Below are positions 9,030-16,609 of a DNA stretch of 33,042 nt, piece after piece. The notes below the pieces were generated by a model. It searched no databases. It saw only the letters and a list, made by a program, of their open reading frames with translations, and was not told the origin of the DNA. Source of the DNA: an uncultured Clostridia bacterium (GTDB taxonomy: Bacteria > Bacillota_A > Clostridia > Oscillospirales > Oscillospiraceae); assembly GCA_949289625.1 (NCBI GenBank), contig CASEPH010000089.1, forward strand, positions 1-33,042. Reading direction: 5' to 3'. A program made the position numbers and the translations under genes. Numbering within the stretch: the stretch's first letter is position 1; each line of letters starts with the position of its first letter.

Positions 9030-9093
9030 ATAACCTCCGGTTATTGTCAATAGACAATCGGTATTGGCAGAATAAAGAATATTGCGATATAAT
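9030..9093 (+). promoter_or_regulatory. LysR-type operator and promoter of the first SnoaL operon
   Basis: The perfect palindrome ATAACC-TCC-GGTTAT at 9030-9044 has the T-N11-A form of LysR recognition sites. The promoter is TTGGCA (9064-9069), 18-nt spacer, TATAAT (9088-9093). The palindrome centre is 27 nt upstream of the first -35 base, that is, about -63 from the expected start of transcription, the classical LysR activator position. A second inverted repeat, ATTGTC-AATA-GACAAT (9043-9058), fills the gap to the -35. Three other promoters in this window share the layout. Confidence 0.85.
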
Positions 9094-9151
9094 CGTAATT
9101 GCTGGATTGGCACTGCCGGTCCGACGAAAAATAAGCGAAAGGAGAAATCAT

Positions 9152-9871
9152 ATGAGCTCAATCCTTCAGCGCACGGAACGATTTGAGGATCGCCGTGAGA
9201 TCAAAAACATCATGGGCAAATATGTGACAAGCTGCCTTCTCTGCCGCGAGGATACGCTGGTTGACACGCTGTTTTGCAGCCGTGACGACATCAGCGTAGG
9301 CTTCAACAATGGATATTATGTGGGACGGGAGGCGGTCAGCGCGTATTTTTCTGCCGTCTGTGCTGCCACGGCCAAAAAATCCAAGTGCCTTCAGAAAATT
9401 TTCCCGGAGCAGCTGGGCAAGCTGTCTGACGAGGAACTCTATGGCGTAGGTCCTTTTAAGGCCGAACCACTCACCAGCTTCTATATGCAGGAAGCGGAGG
9501 ATATGCAGACTGCCAAGGCTATCTGGATGGTGGAAGGCTCTATCACGGATATTACGGAAAAGGGTCCCATCACCAACTGGTCCTGGGGGTACTATGCTGC
9601 CGACTTCATCAAGGAGGACGGCCAGATGAAGCTCTGGCATGTGCTGCGGGTGGAGGACGTCCATTGTCCCAACGGCGTGGACTGGGGTATGGCGAAAAAC
9701 GACTATCCTGAACTGCCGGAGTTTGCAGAGCTAAAGGATATCCAGATCCCTGCGCCCAACCATCCGGCGAAAGTCTACGAAACCTTTAGCGCGTCCCGGG
9801 GTCCGGCCAAGCCGCCCAGACTTCCGGAACCCTATACGACCTTTGCTGAAACCTTCAGCTACGGTGTTTGA
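9152..9871 (+). CDS. SnoaL/NTF2-like protein, cassette 1 position A
   Basis: A 239-residue cytoplasmic protein with an NTF2-like (SnoaL_4-type) domain over residues ~8-170: opening helix ERFEDRREIKNIMGKY, central SDEELYGVG, and the closing strand EDGQMKLWH with His163. This fold makes a cone-shaped pocket used by dehydratases and isomerases such as scytalone dehydratase, SnoaL and BaiE. The enzymatic activity here is not known. The tail carries PEPYTTFAETFSY, shared with five other proteins in the window. Its counterpart in cassette 2 (26962) keeps the opening helix and SDEE-YG-G but has His108/His111 where this copy has Lys-Ala-Glu, so activities may differ. ATG at 9152 follows GAAAGGAG. First gene of a three-gene operon. 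Confidence 0.85.
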   Translation: MSSILQRTERFEDRREIKNIMGKYVTSCLLCREDTLVDTLFCSRDDISVGFNNGYYVGREAVSAYFSAVCAATAKKSKCLQKIFPEQLGKLSDEELYGVGPFKAEPLTSFYMQEAEDMQTAKAIWMVEGSITDITEKGPITNWSWGYYAADFIKEDGQMKLWHVLRVEDVHCPNGVDWGMAKNDYPELPEFAELKDIQIPAPNHPAKVYETFSASRGPAKPPRLPEPYTTFAETFSYGV

Positions 9872-9888
9872 GAAGGAGGTCGAAACAT

Positions 9889-10707
9889 ATGGCAATTGAT
9901 TGGTCAAGCAAGAAATTCCCCGCTTGGTTTGAACATAATGTCCCCAAGCGGTATCCGCTGCCCCGGAAGAACGACGAGGATCTGCTCCAAATGGTGGAGG
10001 ATATTGAAGAGGTCCGGGATCTGATGAGCCTGCGCTCCTACTATCAGGCTGCCGACCTCCGCCAGAAGGAAATGGATGAACTCTGGGTATCCGAGCCCAT
10101 GCATGCTGCCAAGGCCAGCTTTGGTGCCAACTGGGGCTACTATTACGGAAAGTCTGAGATTCAGCGGTGGTATGTGGACGAGTTCACTGCCAAGCGGAAG
10201 GCCCAGATGGAGGTCTACTGCAAGCGGCAGGGTGTGCCGGAAAGCGAGGCGCTGATGGGCGCTGGTTCCATGGTGATGTTCCCCATGTCCACCTCCATCG
10301 TCCGTATCGCCGCCGATGGCCAGAGCGCCAAAGGCATCTGGTATTCCATTGGTCAGCAGACGGACCTGCAGCCCGATGGTACCGCCATGGGCGTATGGCA
10401 GTACAACAAGATCTGCGCAGATTTCGTGAAGGAAGATGGTAAGTTTAAGATTTACCATATTGTCTGTGCCAACGATCAGAACTATCAGGCGGGTACCAAG
10501 TATGACGCGCCCACCTATATTGATCCCAAGGACGATCTGATGGCCCAGGAATTTGGAACGCCTACCATCCCCATGAACGTACACGACAACACCTACAACT
10601 GGGCAGACAACTACCCGCCGATGCCGGAGCCCTACGACACCCTGACCCTGGAGAACAGCTATGGGCCTGAAGGGCATCCCATGCTGAAAGGAGGCAGCCT
10701 GGTATGA
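9889..10707 (+). CDS. SnoaL/NTF2-like protein, cassette 1 position B
   Basis: A 272-residue relative of the neighbours on both sides. The N-terminal 30 residues (WSSKKFPAWF..) are an extra segment before the NTF2-like domain, which starts with IEEVRDLMSLRSYYQ, contains LWVSEPMH and SFGANWGYYYG, and ends in KEDGKFKIYH with His190. The tail carries PEPYDTLTLENSYGPEG. It corresponds to the 27721 gene of cassette 2, which matches around EPEH and LGSNFGFYIG. ATG at 9889 follows AAGGAGG. It begins 17 nt after gene A and overlaps gene C by 4 nt, so the three products are likely made in similar amounts and may form a complex (inference). Confidence 0.85.
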   Translation: MAIDWSSKKFPAWFEHNVPKRYPLPRKNDEDLLQMVEDIEEVRDLMSLRSYYQAADLRQKEMDELWVSEPMHAAKASFGANWGYYYGKSEIQRWYVDEFTAKRKAQMEVYCKRQGVPESEALMGAGSMVMFPMSTSIVRIAADGQSAKGIWYSIGQQTDLQPDGTAMGVWQYNKICADFVKEDGKFKIYHIVCANDQNYQAGTKYDAPTYIDPKDDLMAQEFGTPTIPMNVHDNTYNWADNYPPMPEPYDTLTLENSYGPEGHPMLKGGSLV

Positions 10708-11534
10708 ATAAGAATCTTTCCATCAGCCAGAGAATTTGGAACTGTGCCGCCACCCAGGAGGCGGAGTTTGTCCATGCCACTCATACCTATCTCCATGCCA
10801 AGGCCAATGCTACCGAGGAGTGGAGCCAGATCTGGTCCCAGGATGACAATGTGAGCTGGGCTCATGCCTTTGGCCGGATGCGGGGCTTCAAATCCGTTTG
10901 GAACGGCTCTGTTACCCTGTACGACGTAAAAGCTACCCAGCGGTTCCAGGGGGCTTATGAGGTCATGCCGGAGATTGGTGGCTTTGATATTCGTCCTCTC
11001 ATGGAGCTGTCCCTGCACTCCCTGGCCACGGATATTATCGAGGTAGCTGACGACGGAAAGACCGCTCGGGCTTTCTTCCTGACGCCTGGCCTGATCTCCG
11101 GTGCCGTAAGCGACAACGGCAAACGCCGCTGCAGCGGTCTGTGGGAGCGCTATGGTGCGGACTTCATCTATGAGGACGGCTGCTGGCTGTTCCTCCATGA
11201 GCAGGTTTGCCCGGATATGGGCATCGGTTGCGATGCCGGTAACCCCGGAATGGAGAATTATCTCCGGACCAAGGGTGGTCCTGGCGGTGGCCCCGGTGGT
11301 CCTGGTGGCCCCGGTGGAGCACCTGGCGGTCCTGGCGGAGCACCAGGCGACCCAGGCGGTGGTCCTGGTGGCCCAGGCGGACCAGGAGGAGGTTTGAGAA
11401 CCATGCCCGACTGCGAAGATCCCGGCCCGCTGCATTCTAACTGGAGTGTGACCCAGACCATCCAGAACACAGTGCCCTGGCCCGAGCCTTATGCCACCAT
11501 GGATGACAACAATACCTACACCAAAAGCAAGTAA
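10704..11534 (+). CDS. SnoaL/NTF2-like protein with glycine-proline tract, cassette 1 position C
   Basis: A 276-residue protein. Residues ~15-170 form the NTF2-like domain: AEFVHATHTYLHA, SWAHAFGRMRGF, ADDGKTARAFF and the strand CWLFLH with His165. Residues 191-230 are a run of Gly-Pro-rich triplets (GGPGGAPG type). The tail PEPYATMDDNNTY matches the other five SnoaL-like proteins. The counterpart at 28454 matches through most of the domain (AWAHSFGRNRGF, ADDGKTARAW) but has only a short Pro/Gly stretch in place of the tract. The start overlaps the previous stop (ATGA). Function unknown; binding, dehydration or isomerisation of a hydrophobic ligand is an inference from fold and neighbours. 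Confidence 0.85.
   Translation: MNKNLSISQRIWNCAATQEAEFVHATHTYLHAKANATEEWSQIWSQDDNVSWAHAFGRMRGFKSVWNGSVTLYDVKATQRFQGAYEVMPEIGGFDIRPLMELSLHSLATDIIEVADDGKTARAFFLTPGLISGAVSDNGKRRCSGLWERYGADFIYEDGCWLFLHEQVCPDMGIGCDAGNPGMENYLRTKGGPGGGPGGPGGPGGAPGGPGGAPGDPGGGPGGPGGPGGGLRTMPDCEDPGPLHSNWSVTQTIQNTVPWPEPYATMDDNNTYTKSK
11274..11393 (+). repeat. Collagen-like Gly/Pro codon repeat
   Basis: Forty codons of GGT/GGC/GGA and CCN in an irregular three-residue pattern, encoding residues 191-230 of the SnoaL-like protein above. The strong GGN bias makes the region prone to slippage and length change. Confidence 0.85.
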
Positions 11535-11554
11535 CTTGTTATGCACATAAAATT

Positions 11555-11597
11555 ACTGGCAGGAAGCTGATATTCTCAGCTTCCTGCCAGTGTTTTT
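11555..11597. terminator. Bidirectional Rho-independent terminator between convergent operons
   Basis: Perfect 16-bp stem (11555-11570 with 11576-11591), loop TATTC, followed by GTTTTTG. It lies between the SnoaL operon on plus and the flavoenzyme operon on minus. Confidence 0.9.
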
Positions 11598-11609
11598 GTC
11601 AAGCAAGAG

Positions 11610-13271
11610 TTAAATGGATTTCAGGTAATCCGCTGCGGAGTTTCCGGCGGTGAAGCCCGACGCCACTGCCCAACTCATCTCATTGGTGCACATGAGCCGG
11701 TTGTCACCGGGGCCGGGAACACGGACGCACCAGCCTGCAGCATTGTCGCCGGTGGCGTAGAGCCCAGGAAATACGGTGCCATCGGGACGCAGGGCCTCCA
11801 TTTTTTCGTTGACCCGAATGCCGCCAAATGCGCCATCTGTGGCCATTTTTCCGTAGATGGCATAGAAGGGACCTTTTTGGATGGGACGCATGGTCTCCGG
11901 CTTTTTGCCAAATTCGGAGTCCTTCCCGGCAACACAGTCGGCGTTATACCGTGCCACAGTGGCAAGGAAGGATTCCTTGTCGATGCCACAGAGGTCCGCC
12001 AGTTCTGCCAATGTGTCGGCTTTTTTGAGGGGTGTATCCAGTTTCAGTTCTGTTTCGATTTCCTGCAAATAGTCCTTGTGAATCCATCCGTCGTTGCCTG
12101 CAATGAGCCGGTCAGCAATTAACTTCAGAGTATCAGAGTCCACAATGGCCCAGGAGTGGCGCCCTGGCTGGGTGCCGATCTTTGCAGCACCATTGGGGAA
12201 GAAACTCTCATCATAGAAACGGTGCCCCTCCAAATTGACAGAGATGATCTCTGGCTCGCAGGCAAATTTGAACAAACAGAAGGAGAAGGGGTGGTGAACT
12301 GGTCCAAAGAGATTGACGGTAAAGTTGTCGTAGTCTACCCAGGCACCCACGCTCTCACCAAGGGCAACGGCGTCTCCTGTGTTTGTTGGAGCAGCAAACC
12401 GATGAACTGGCTCGGCAGTGGGATCGTCAGTCATAAACCAGGGCCAGTATTTTTGCAGCAGTTCGTCATTCCAGGCAAAACCGCCTGCGGAGACCACTAC
12501 AGCGGAGCAGTGAATCAAAATTTCACCGCCAGCATCCTGGGCTAAAACGCCGGAGATATGGCCATCCTCCGTCAGCAGTTTTTTCGCGGCAGTGCCGGTC
12601 AGCAGGGTGATGCCCAGTCGATCAAACTGATCCACCATGGTCTTGACCACAAAGCTACCGCCACGTCCCGGGCCGATGGCCTCATCTCGACATTTGAGAT
12701 TAAAGAAGGTACGCTTTTTGAGGCCCACAGATTTTCCCGGACCAAAGGGAGCAGGTTTCTCCACCCAGTAATCCTTGACGCCATCCATGGTCAGCATCCA
12801 ATCGGAAAAGGCCTTTGGGGCAGTTTTTGCCACGTCCTGAATCTCCTGGGAGACCTTGCCCTGAAAGCGATCCCCGTTGCCGCCAAAGGGACCAGGACCG
12901 CCTCCGGGACCGCCGCTCATGACTTCAAAGCCTGCATACCAGGCGCTGCCACCGTATTTTTCGGCTTTTTCCAAAACGATAACCTTTTTACCGCTCTCCT
13001 GGGCTGCTCTGGCCGCAGCAATGGAGCCGGAGCCGCCGCAGCCGATGACCACCAAATCACAGGCCATTTCCTGCCGGGGATGGGGCGTTGCAGCTTCCTC
13101 ATCTTCCGTATTCCGGATGGCACCCACGTTGCACAGCTGCTGGCAGAGTCCACAGCCCAGGCACTTTTCCTGGTCGATCTCGTAGTGGGTGCCCTTGTAG
13201 TCAATGGCCCCGGCGGGACATTCCAGAGCGCAGTTGTGGCAGCACAGGCAGCCCGTTCCAATGATGTACAT
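11610..13271 (-). CDS. Ferredoxin-domain FAD-dependent oxidoreductase (FAD_binding_2 family)
   Basis: A 553-residue fusion. Residues 1-55 hold two 4Fe-4S motifs: C8-x-x-C11 with C14 and C18-P (CLCCHNCALECP), then CLGCGLCQQLC. Residues ~71-553 are an FAD_binding_2 domain with DLVVIGCGGSGSIAA and VLEK, ending in PGLYATGDNAAGW. The clusters would pass electrons from a ferredoxin to FAD for reduction of a C=C or similar bond (family knowledge; substrate unknown). Residues ~119-133 are an unusual Gly-Pro-rich insert (GGPGGGPGPFGG). The start is ATG 13271 after AAAGGAGA; the GTG at 13289 overlaps that site. It is second in an operon behind the OYE-like gene, 59 nt away with a hairpin between. It shares TDGAFGG with the 5275 flavoprotein. 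Confidence 0.88.
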   Translation of the reverse strand: MYIIGTGCLCCHNCALECPAGAIDYKGTHYEIDQEKCLGCGLCQQLCNVGAIRNTEDEEAATPHPRQEMACDLVVIGCGGSGSIAAARAAQESGKKVIVLEKAEKYGGSAWYAGFEVMSGGPGGGPGPFGGNGDRFQGKVSQEIQDVAKTAPKAFSDWMLTMDGVKDYWVEKPAPFGPGKSVGLKKRTFFNLKCRDEAIGPGRGGSFVVKTMVDQFDRLGITLLTGTAAKKLLTEDGHISGVLAQDAGGEILIHCSAVVVSAGGFAWNDELLQKYWPWFMTDDPTAEPVHRFAAPTNTGDAVALGESVGAWVDYDNFTVNLFGPVHHPFSFCLFKFACEPEIISVNLEGHRFYDESFFPNGAAKIGTQPGRHSWAIVDSDTLKLIADRLIAGNDGWIHKDYLQEIETELKLDTPLKKADTLAELADLCGIDKESFLATVARYNADCVAGKDSEFGKKPETMRPIQKGPFYAIYGKMATDGAFGGIRVNEKMEALRPDGTVFPGLYATGDNAAGWCVRVPGPGDNRLMCTNEMSWAVASGFTAGNSAADYLKSI

Positions 13272-13292
13272 AGTATCTTCTCCTTTCACAAA

Positions 13293-13318
13293 GCAGGCCG
13301 GGCGTTTGCCCGGCCTGC
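13293..13318 (-). terminator. Intercistronic GC-rich hairpin
   Basis: Perfect 11-bp stem GCAGGCCGGGC / GCCCGGCCTGC with a 4-nt loop, between the OYE-like stop and the start of the ferredoxin-flavoprotein gene. On the minus strand it is followed only by TTTG, so it probably acts as a partial terminator or mRNA-stability element rather than a full stop. Confidence 0.6.
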
Positions 13319-13330
13319 CATATTGCGATA

Positions 13331-15316
13331 TCAGTCCAGTCCAACAGCCACGTCGTAGCCGGCGCGGACAGCCTGGGTGACCTGCTGCGTCTTGGTACAG
13401 TCGCCAATGGGAATAAAGACGTGCTTGGTCTTGCGCAGTTCATCCACCAACGCGCTTCTGGGACGCAGACCCAGCGCACAGATCACGGTGTCGGCAGGGA
13501 ACAGGGTTTCCTTGCCGTCGGGAGTAACGGCGATAACGCCCTGATCGGTGATCTCCTTGCACTTGGTGGAGACCTGAAGCACGGGAGGAATCAGACCAGG
13601 CTTGGTGTTGTCGCCGCCAGCCATATCCTGGTATAGGCCCATGCGGACCTTCAGGGCACGGCGATGGGCCGCAGTGGTCTCAATGGCGATTTCGGAGGCC
13701 ATCTCGATGACCGTGACCTCATGGCCTTCTTCGGCCAAATGCAGGGCTGTTTCGCAGCCCACCAGGCCGCCGCCCATAATGACAATCCGATGCCCCAGAG
13801 TAACGCCCTCGTTGAAGATGTCGGTGCCTAGCACATAGTTGTCACCTGGAATCCCAAACTGGCTGGGAATGATGGGATTGGCGCCTACGGCACAGATCAC
13901 GGTATCCACATCCAGAGAATCCAGGAATTCTGCAGTGACTTCTGTATTGAGATGGACCGGTACCTTCAGCAGTTCCAGCTGATGCTCCTGCCACTGGGCA
14001 AAGCGATACAGGTCATGCTTAAAGCTTTCGTGCTGGGCAAATTTCAGGGCCCCGCCCAGCGCATCGGTTTTTTCATAAAGGGTAACGGTATGTCCACGTT
14101 CTGCAGCGGTAATAGCAGCCTGCATACCGCCGGGGCCACCACCAATGACGGCGATCTTGTGCTTGTGTGCCGCCGGTAGCCGGTATTTGGCGTCAAATTC
14201 CTGGCCAATGACCGGATTGACGGTGCAGAGGATGTTCCGGGTCTTCATCATCTGGCCCTGGCAGGAGTAGCAGCGGAGACAGTGCCGGATTTCATCTACA
14301 CGGCCGTCCCGGACCTTGTTGGGCAGATCGGGATCCGCAACCAGGGCACGGCCCAGAGCCACCAAATCGGCCTGGCCTTTTTCCAGGATCTCCTCCATCT
14401 TTTCCGGATCCGTGAGGGCGCCCACACAGGACACGGGCTTCTTCACGGCCTTTTTAATGGCTTCCGCCAGATAGACGTTGCAGCCCTGGGGCAGGAACAT
14501 ACTGGGGTGCATAATAATCCAGGTGTACAGGTCCTCCATAACGCCTGCGGAGACGTTGAACATATCCACATAGGGCTCCAGCACCTTGCACAGCTCTACG
14601 CCTTCGCTGAGATCATAGCCGTCCTTGGTGAGCTCGGAACCGGAGATCCGCACCTCGATGAGACATTTGGGGGCAGCTTGACGGACCGCTTGGAGCACTT
14701 CGATGACAAAGCGGCAGCGATTTTCACGGCTTCCGCCGTATTCGTCCTGCCGGTGGTTGGAGAGGGGAGAGAGAAACTCTGCCAGCAGCCAGCCGTGACC
14801 GGCGTGGATGGTGAGAATATCAAAGCCAGCCATAGCACAGTTGGCGGCAGAACGCTTGTAACCGGCGATCACGTCATCCATGAGCTGGCGGTCCATGCCG
14901 CGAACAGTGAGATTGCCGTTGTTGTCATAGATGTCGCAGGGACCGATGGGCAGCACGCCTCCAGGCAGGAACATGGGGTTGCAGCGTTTGCCGCCGTGAC
15001 CAAACTCGATGGAGGCGTAGGCACCGTATTTATGGATGGTGCTTACCAGGTCGTAGAGAGAGGGAACTGCGTTGGGATTGTCCAAAACCACCTGAGAGGG
15101 ATGGTCGATACCGGTAGCACCATGGGCCACACATTCGCCCACATTGACGATGGCGGCTCCGCCTTTGGCACGAAGCTCGAAATAGGCGATGTTTTCCCGG
15201 GAGAAGGTGTTGTTCGGGCCAATCTCTGCCAGAGAGGTGGGGGCTGAGATCATGCGGTTTTTCAGAGTAAGATTTCCCAGCTTCATGGGGGAAAGCAGCA
15301 TATCGTATTTGGACAT
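13331..15316 (-). CDS. NADH:flavin oxidoreductase / 2,4-dienoyl-CoA reductase-like ene-reductase (BaiCD/BaiH/FadH type)
   Basis: A 661-residue flavoenzyme with FadH/BaiCD architecture. Residues ~1-335 are an Old Yellow Enzyme FMN barrel (MKLGNLTLKNRMISAPTS; HAGHGWLLAEFLSPLSNHRQDEYGGS). Next come Fe-S cysteines near 344-362 (CLRCYSC, then C after 11 residues). An FAD Rossmann domain starts at ~389 (AVIGGGPGGMQAA) and an NAD(P) motif lies at ~509 (IVIMGGGLVGCE). Such enzymes transfer hydride from NAD(P)H through FAD and the 4Fe-4S cluster to FMN and reduce enone or enoyl C=C bonds. Cysteine spacing is x2-x2-x11, one residue shorter than the usual x2-x3-x11. ATG at 15316 follows AAAGGGG. It is first in its operon and has a LysR-type operator. 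Confidence 0.9.
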   Translation of the reverse strand: MSKYDMLLSPMKLGNLTLKNRMISAPTSLAEIGPNNTFSRENIAYFELRAKGGAAIVNVGECVAHGATGIDHPSQVVLDNPNAVPSLYDLVSTIHKYGAYASIEFGHGGKRCNPMFLPGGVLPIGPCDIYDNNGNLTVRGMDRQLMDDVIAGYKRSAANCAMAGFDILTIHAGHGWLLAEFLSPLSNHRQDEYGGSRENRCRFVIEVLQAVRQAAPKCLIEVRISGSELTKDGYDLSEGVELCKVLEPYVDMFNVSAGVMEDLYTWIIMHPSMFLPQGCNVYLAEAIKKAVKKPVSCVGALTDPEKMEEILEKGQADLVALGRALVADPDLPNKVRDGRVDEIRHCLRCYSCQGQMMKTRNILCTVNPVIGQEFDAKYRLPAAHKHKIAVIGGGPGGMQAAITAAERGHTVTLYEKTDALGGALKFAQHESFKHDLYRFAQWQEHQLELLKVPVHLNTEVTAEFLDSLDVDTVICAVGANPIIPSQFGIPGDNYVLGTDIFNEGVTLGHRIVIMGGGLVGCETALHLAEEGHEVTVIEMASEIAIETTAAHRRALKVRMGLYQDMAGGDNTKPGLIPPVLQVSTKCKEITDQGVIAVTPDGKETLFPADTVICALGLRPRSALVDELRKTKHVFIPIGDCTKTQQVTQAVRAGYDVAVGLD

Positions 15317-15343
15317 AGTTGTGCCCCTTTCGTTTTTGTTTTT

Positions 15344-15407
15344 ATCTTATCGCAAAAACCGTCAGATAGGAAATATAAAAAATGTATGGGTTATAACTTT
15401 GAGTTAT
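15344..15407 (-). promoter_or_regulatory. LysR-type operator and promoter of the flavoenzyme operon
   Basis: Palindrome ATAACT-TTG-AGTTAT at 15393-15407. Reading the minus strand, the -35 is TTTCCT (15373-15368), the spacer 18 nt and the -10 TAAGAT (15349-15344). The palindrome centre is again 27 nt before the -35, identical to the three other sites. It lies in the gap between the LysR stop and the OYE-like start. Confidence 0.8.
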
Positions 15408-15425
15408 AGAAGAAGAAAACAGCGG

Positions 15426-16439
15426 TTACAACAGATCGTGTATAGCCGGGTCTGCCACGCCGATATTTTCTTCCCGATTAAGTCCGATGGATTTTCGGTG
15501 GCCAAAGTCTGCGGGAGGGAAGTACTCGTCCATAAAAGCCTGGAGTCGTCTGCCGTAGTCTTGGAAATAGTGAATGGCAAAATTATAAAGCTTTTTTGGC
15601 ATTTCCATCAGGGTACGGTCTTTTCGAGAGACGATGGAGATAAAACGGAATACCTCAATATCGGAAAAACGCAGGGCCACCACAGGATTATTGTCGATGT
15701 ACTTTTCATAAAACACGTTGGCTGGTACCAAACTGACGCCCTGTCCTGACTCCAATGCTTCGTCGATAATCCGGGGTTCATTACTGCATAGAGTAATATT
15801 GGGCGTAAATCCCACAATTTTACAGTTGTCAATGACGGCCCGACGGTCAAAGCTGGCATCGTTTACCAAAAACTTTTCGTTTTTGCAGTCCTCCAATCGG
15901 ACGAAATGCTTTGAGGCCAGGGGGTGGCATCGGCCTACGGCCAACAGAATCTCCTCATCCATCAGTTTTATCTGGCTGATCTCCGGATTATGGAAGGGGA
16001 TGGGGGTCAGCGCAAAATCCAGCTTGCCGGAAAGCAGGTTTTCTTGAAGTACTTCAGGACTGTAGAGATACTGGCTGATCTGGAGGGAATCCTGCTGATT
16101 GGCGCTGAGGTAGCTCAGCAGCAACGAGTTGAGGAGCTCTGCCACGGGGCAGCCAATGGTGACGGAGGAACTGGCGGAATTCTTATAATCATTGATAAGC
16201 CGCTGCCCTTCGGCAATACAGTCGAAGGCCTTGGAAACCTGCTTGTAGAATTCAGCCCCGATGGGGGAGAGACTGATCCGCCCCTTTTTTCGTTCAAACA
16301 GGGTGACGCCAAGGCTGCGCTCCAGCTTGGCGATGGTCTTGCTCAGAGCTGGCTGGGAGACGTGGAGGGCTTCGGCGGCTCGGGACATATTTTCTTTTTC
16401 CGCAATTATTTTGAAATAATAAAGATAGGAAAGCTCCAT
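15426..16439 (-). CDS. LysR-type transcriptional regulator 1
   Basis: A 337-residue regulator. Residues 1-60 are the LysR winged helix-turn-helix (YFKIIAEKENMSRAAEALHVSQPALSKTIAKLE). Residues ~90-300 are the periplasmic-binding-protein-like effector domain, and the last ~30 residues are an extra tail. LysR proteins bind T-N11-A palindromes and usually activate when a pathway metabolite binds. The gene is divergent from lipoprotein 1 with a palindrome between them, and a further palindrome lies just after its stop in front of the flavoenzyme operon. It is therefore the best candidate to control all four ATAACC-type sites, including its own promoter. AGGAGG lies 5 nt before the ATG. Confidence 0.93.
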   Translation of the reverse strand: MELSYLYYFKIIAEKENMSRAAEALHVSQPALSKTIAKLERSLGVTLFERKKGRISLSPIGAEFYKQVSKAFDCIAEGQRLINDYKNSASSSVTIGCPVAELLNSLLLSYLSANQQDSLQISQYLYSPEVLQENLLSGKLDFALTPIPFHNPEISQIKLMDEEILLAVGRCHPLASKHFVRLEDCKNEKFLVNDASFDRRAVIDNCKIVGFTPNITLCSNEPRIIDEALESGQGVSLVPANVFYEKYIDNNPVVALRFSDIEVFRFISIVSRKDRTLMEMPKKLYNFAIHYFQDYGRRLQAFMDEYFPPADFGHRKSIGLNREENIGVADPAIHDLL

Positions 16440-16472
16440 GGAAACCTCCTCATTCGGATGTTATCACAATTG

Positions 16473-16501
16473 ATTATACCGAAGTTATGAGCAAAAAGCA
16501 A
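16473..16501 (-). promoter_or_regulatory. Promoter of LysR 1
   Basis: Reading the minus strand: TTGCTT (16501-16496), 17-nt spacer, TATAAT (16478-16473). The shared palindrome at 16508-16522 lies immediately upstream of this -35, the usual layout for autoregulation in divergent LysR pairs. Confidence 0.65.
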
Positions 16502-16507
16502 TAGTTT

Positions 16508-16571
16508 ATAACCATCGGTTATAGTTGTTAACGACAATATATTGGATATTTCCCGAAAAAAATAATAGTAT
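16508..16571 (+). promoter_or_regulatory. LysR-type operator and promoter of lipoprotein 1
   Basis: Perfect palindrome ATAACC-ATC-GGTTAT at 16508-16522. Promoter TTGGAT (16542-16547), 18-nt spacer, TAGTAT (16566-16571). Palindrome centre to -35 is 27 nt. An imperfect TTGT-N5-ACAA repeat (16525-16537) sits between, as at the 9030 site. Confidence 0.85.
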
Positions 16572-16609
16572 TTTGATGTGCGAATGGCACAGGGAAAGGA
16601 TGTAAACCA

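Noticed and set aside
9043..9058. ATTGTC-AATA-GACAAT as a separate repressor operator
   Set aside because: Only loosely repeated at the 16525 site and absent at the 15393 and 18413 sites. It is more likely part of the variable LysR activation-site region; kept as a note in the promoter entry.
14282..15247. Plus-strand frame of 321 codons opposite the OYE-like gene
   Set aside because: It is the complement of a well-conserved flavoenzyme, shows no family motif and has no convincing start.
9152..15316. A bai (bile acid 7-dehydroxylation) operon
   Set aside because: SnoaL-fold and OYE-type enzymes are shared with bai, but CoA ligase, CoA transferase, short-chain dehydrogenase and BaiG transporter genes are missing, and the SnoaL proteins are much longer than BaiE.
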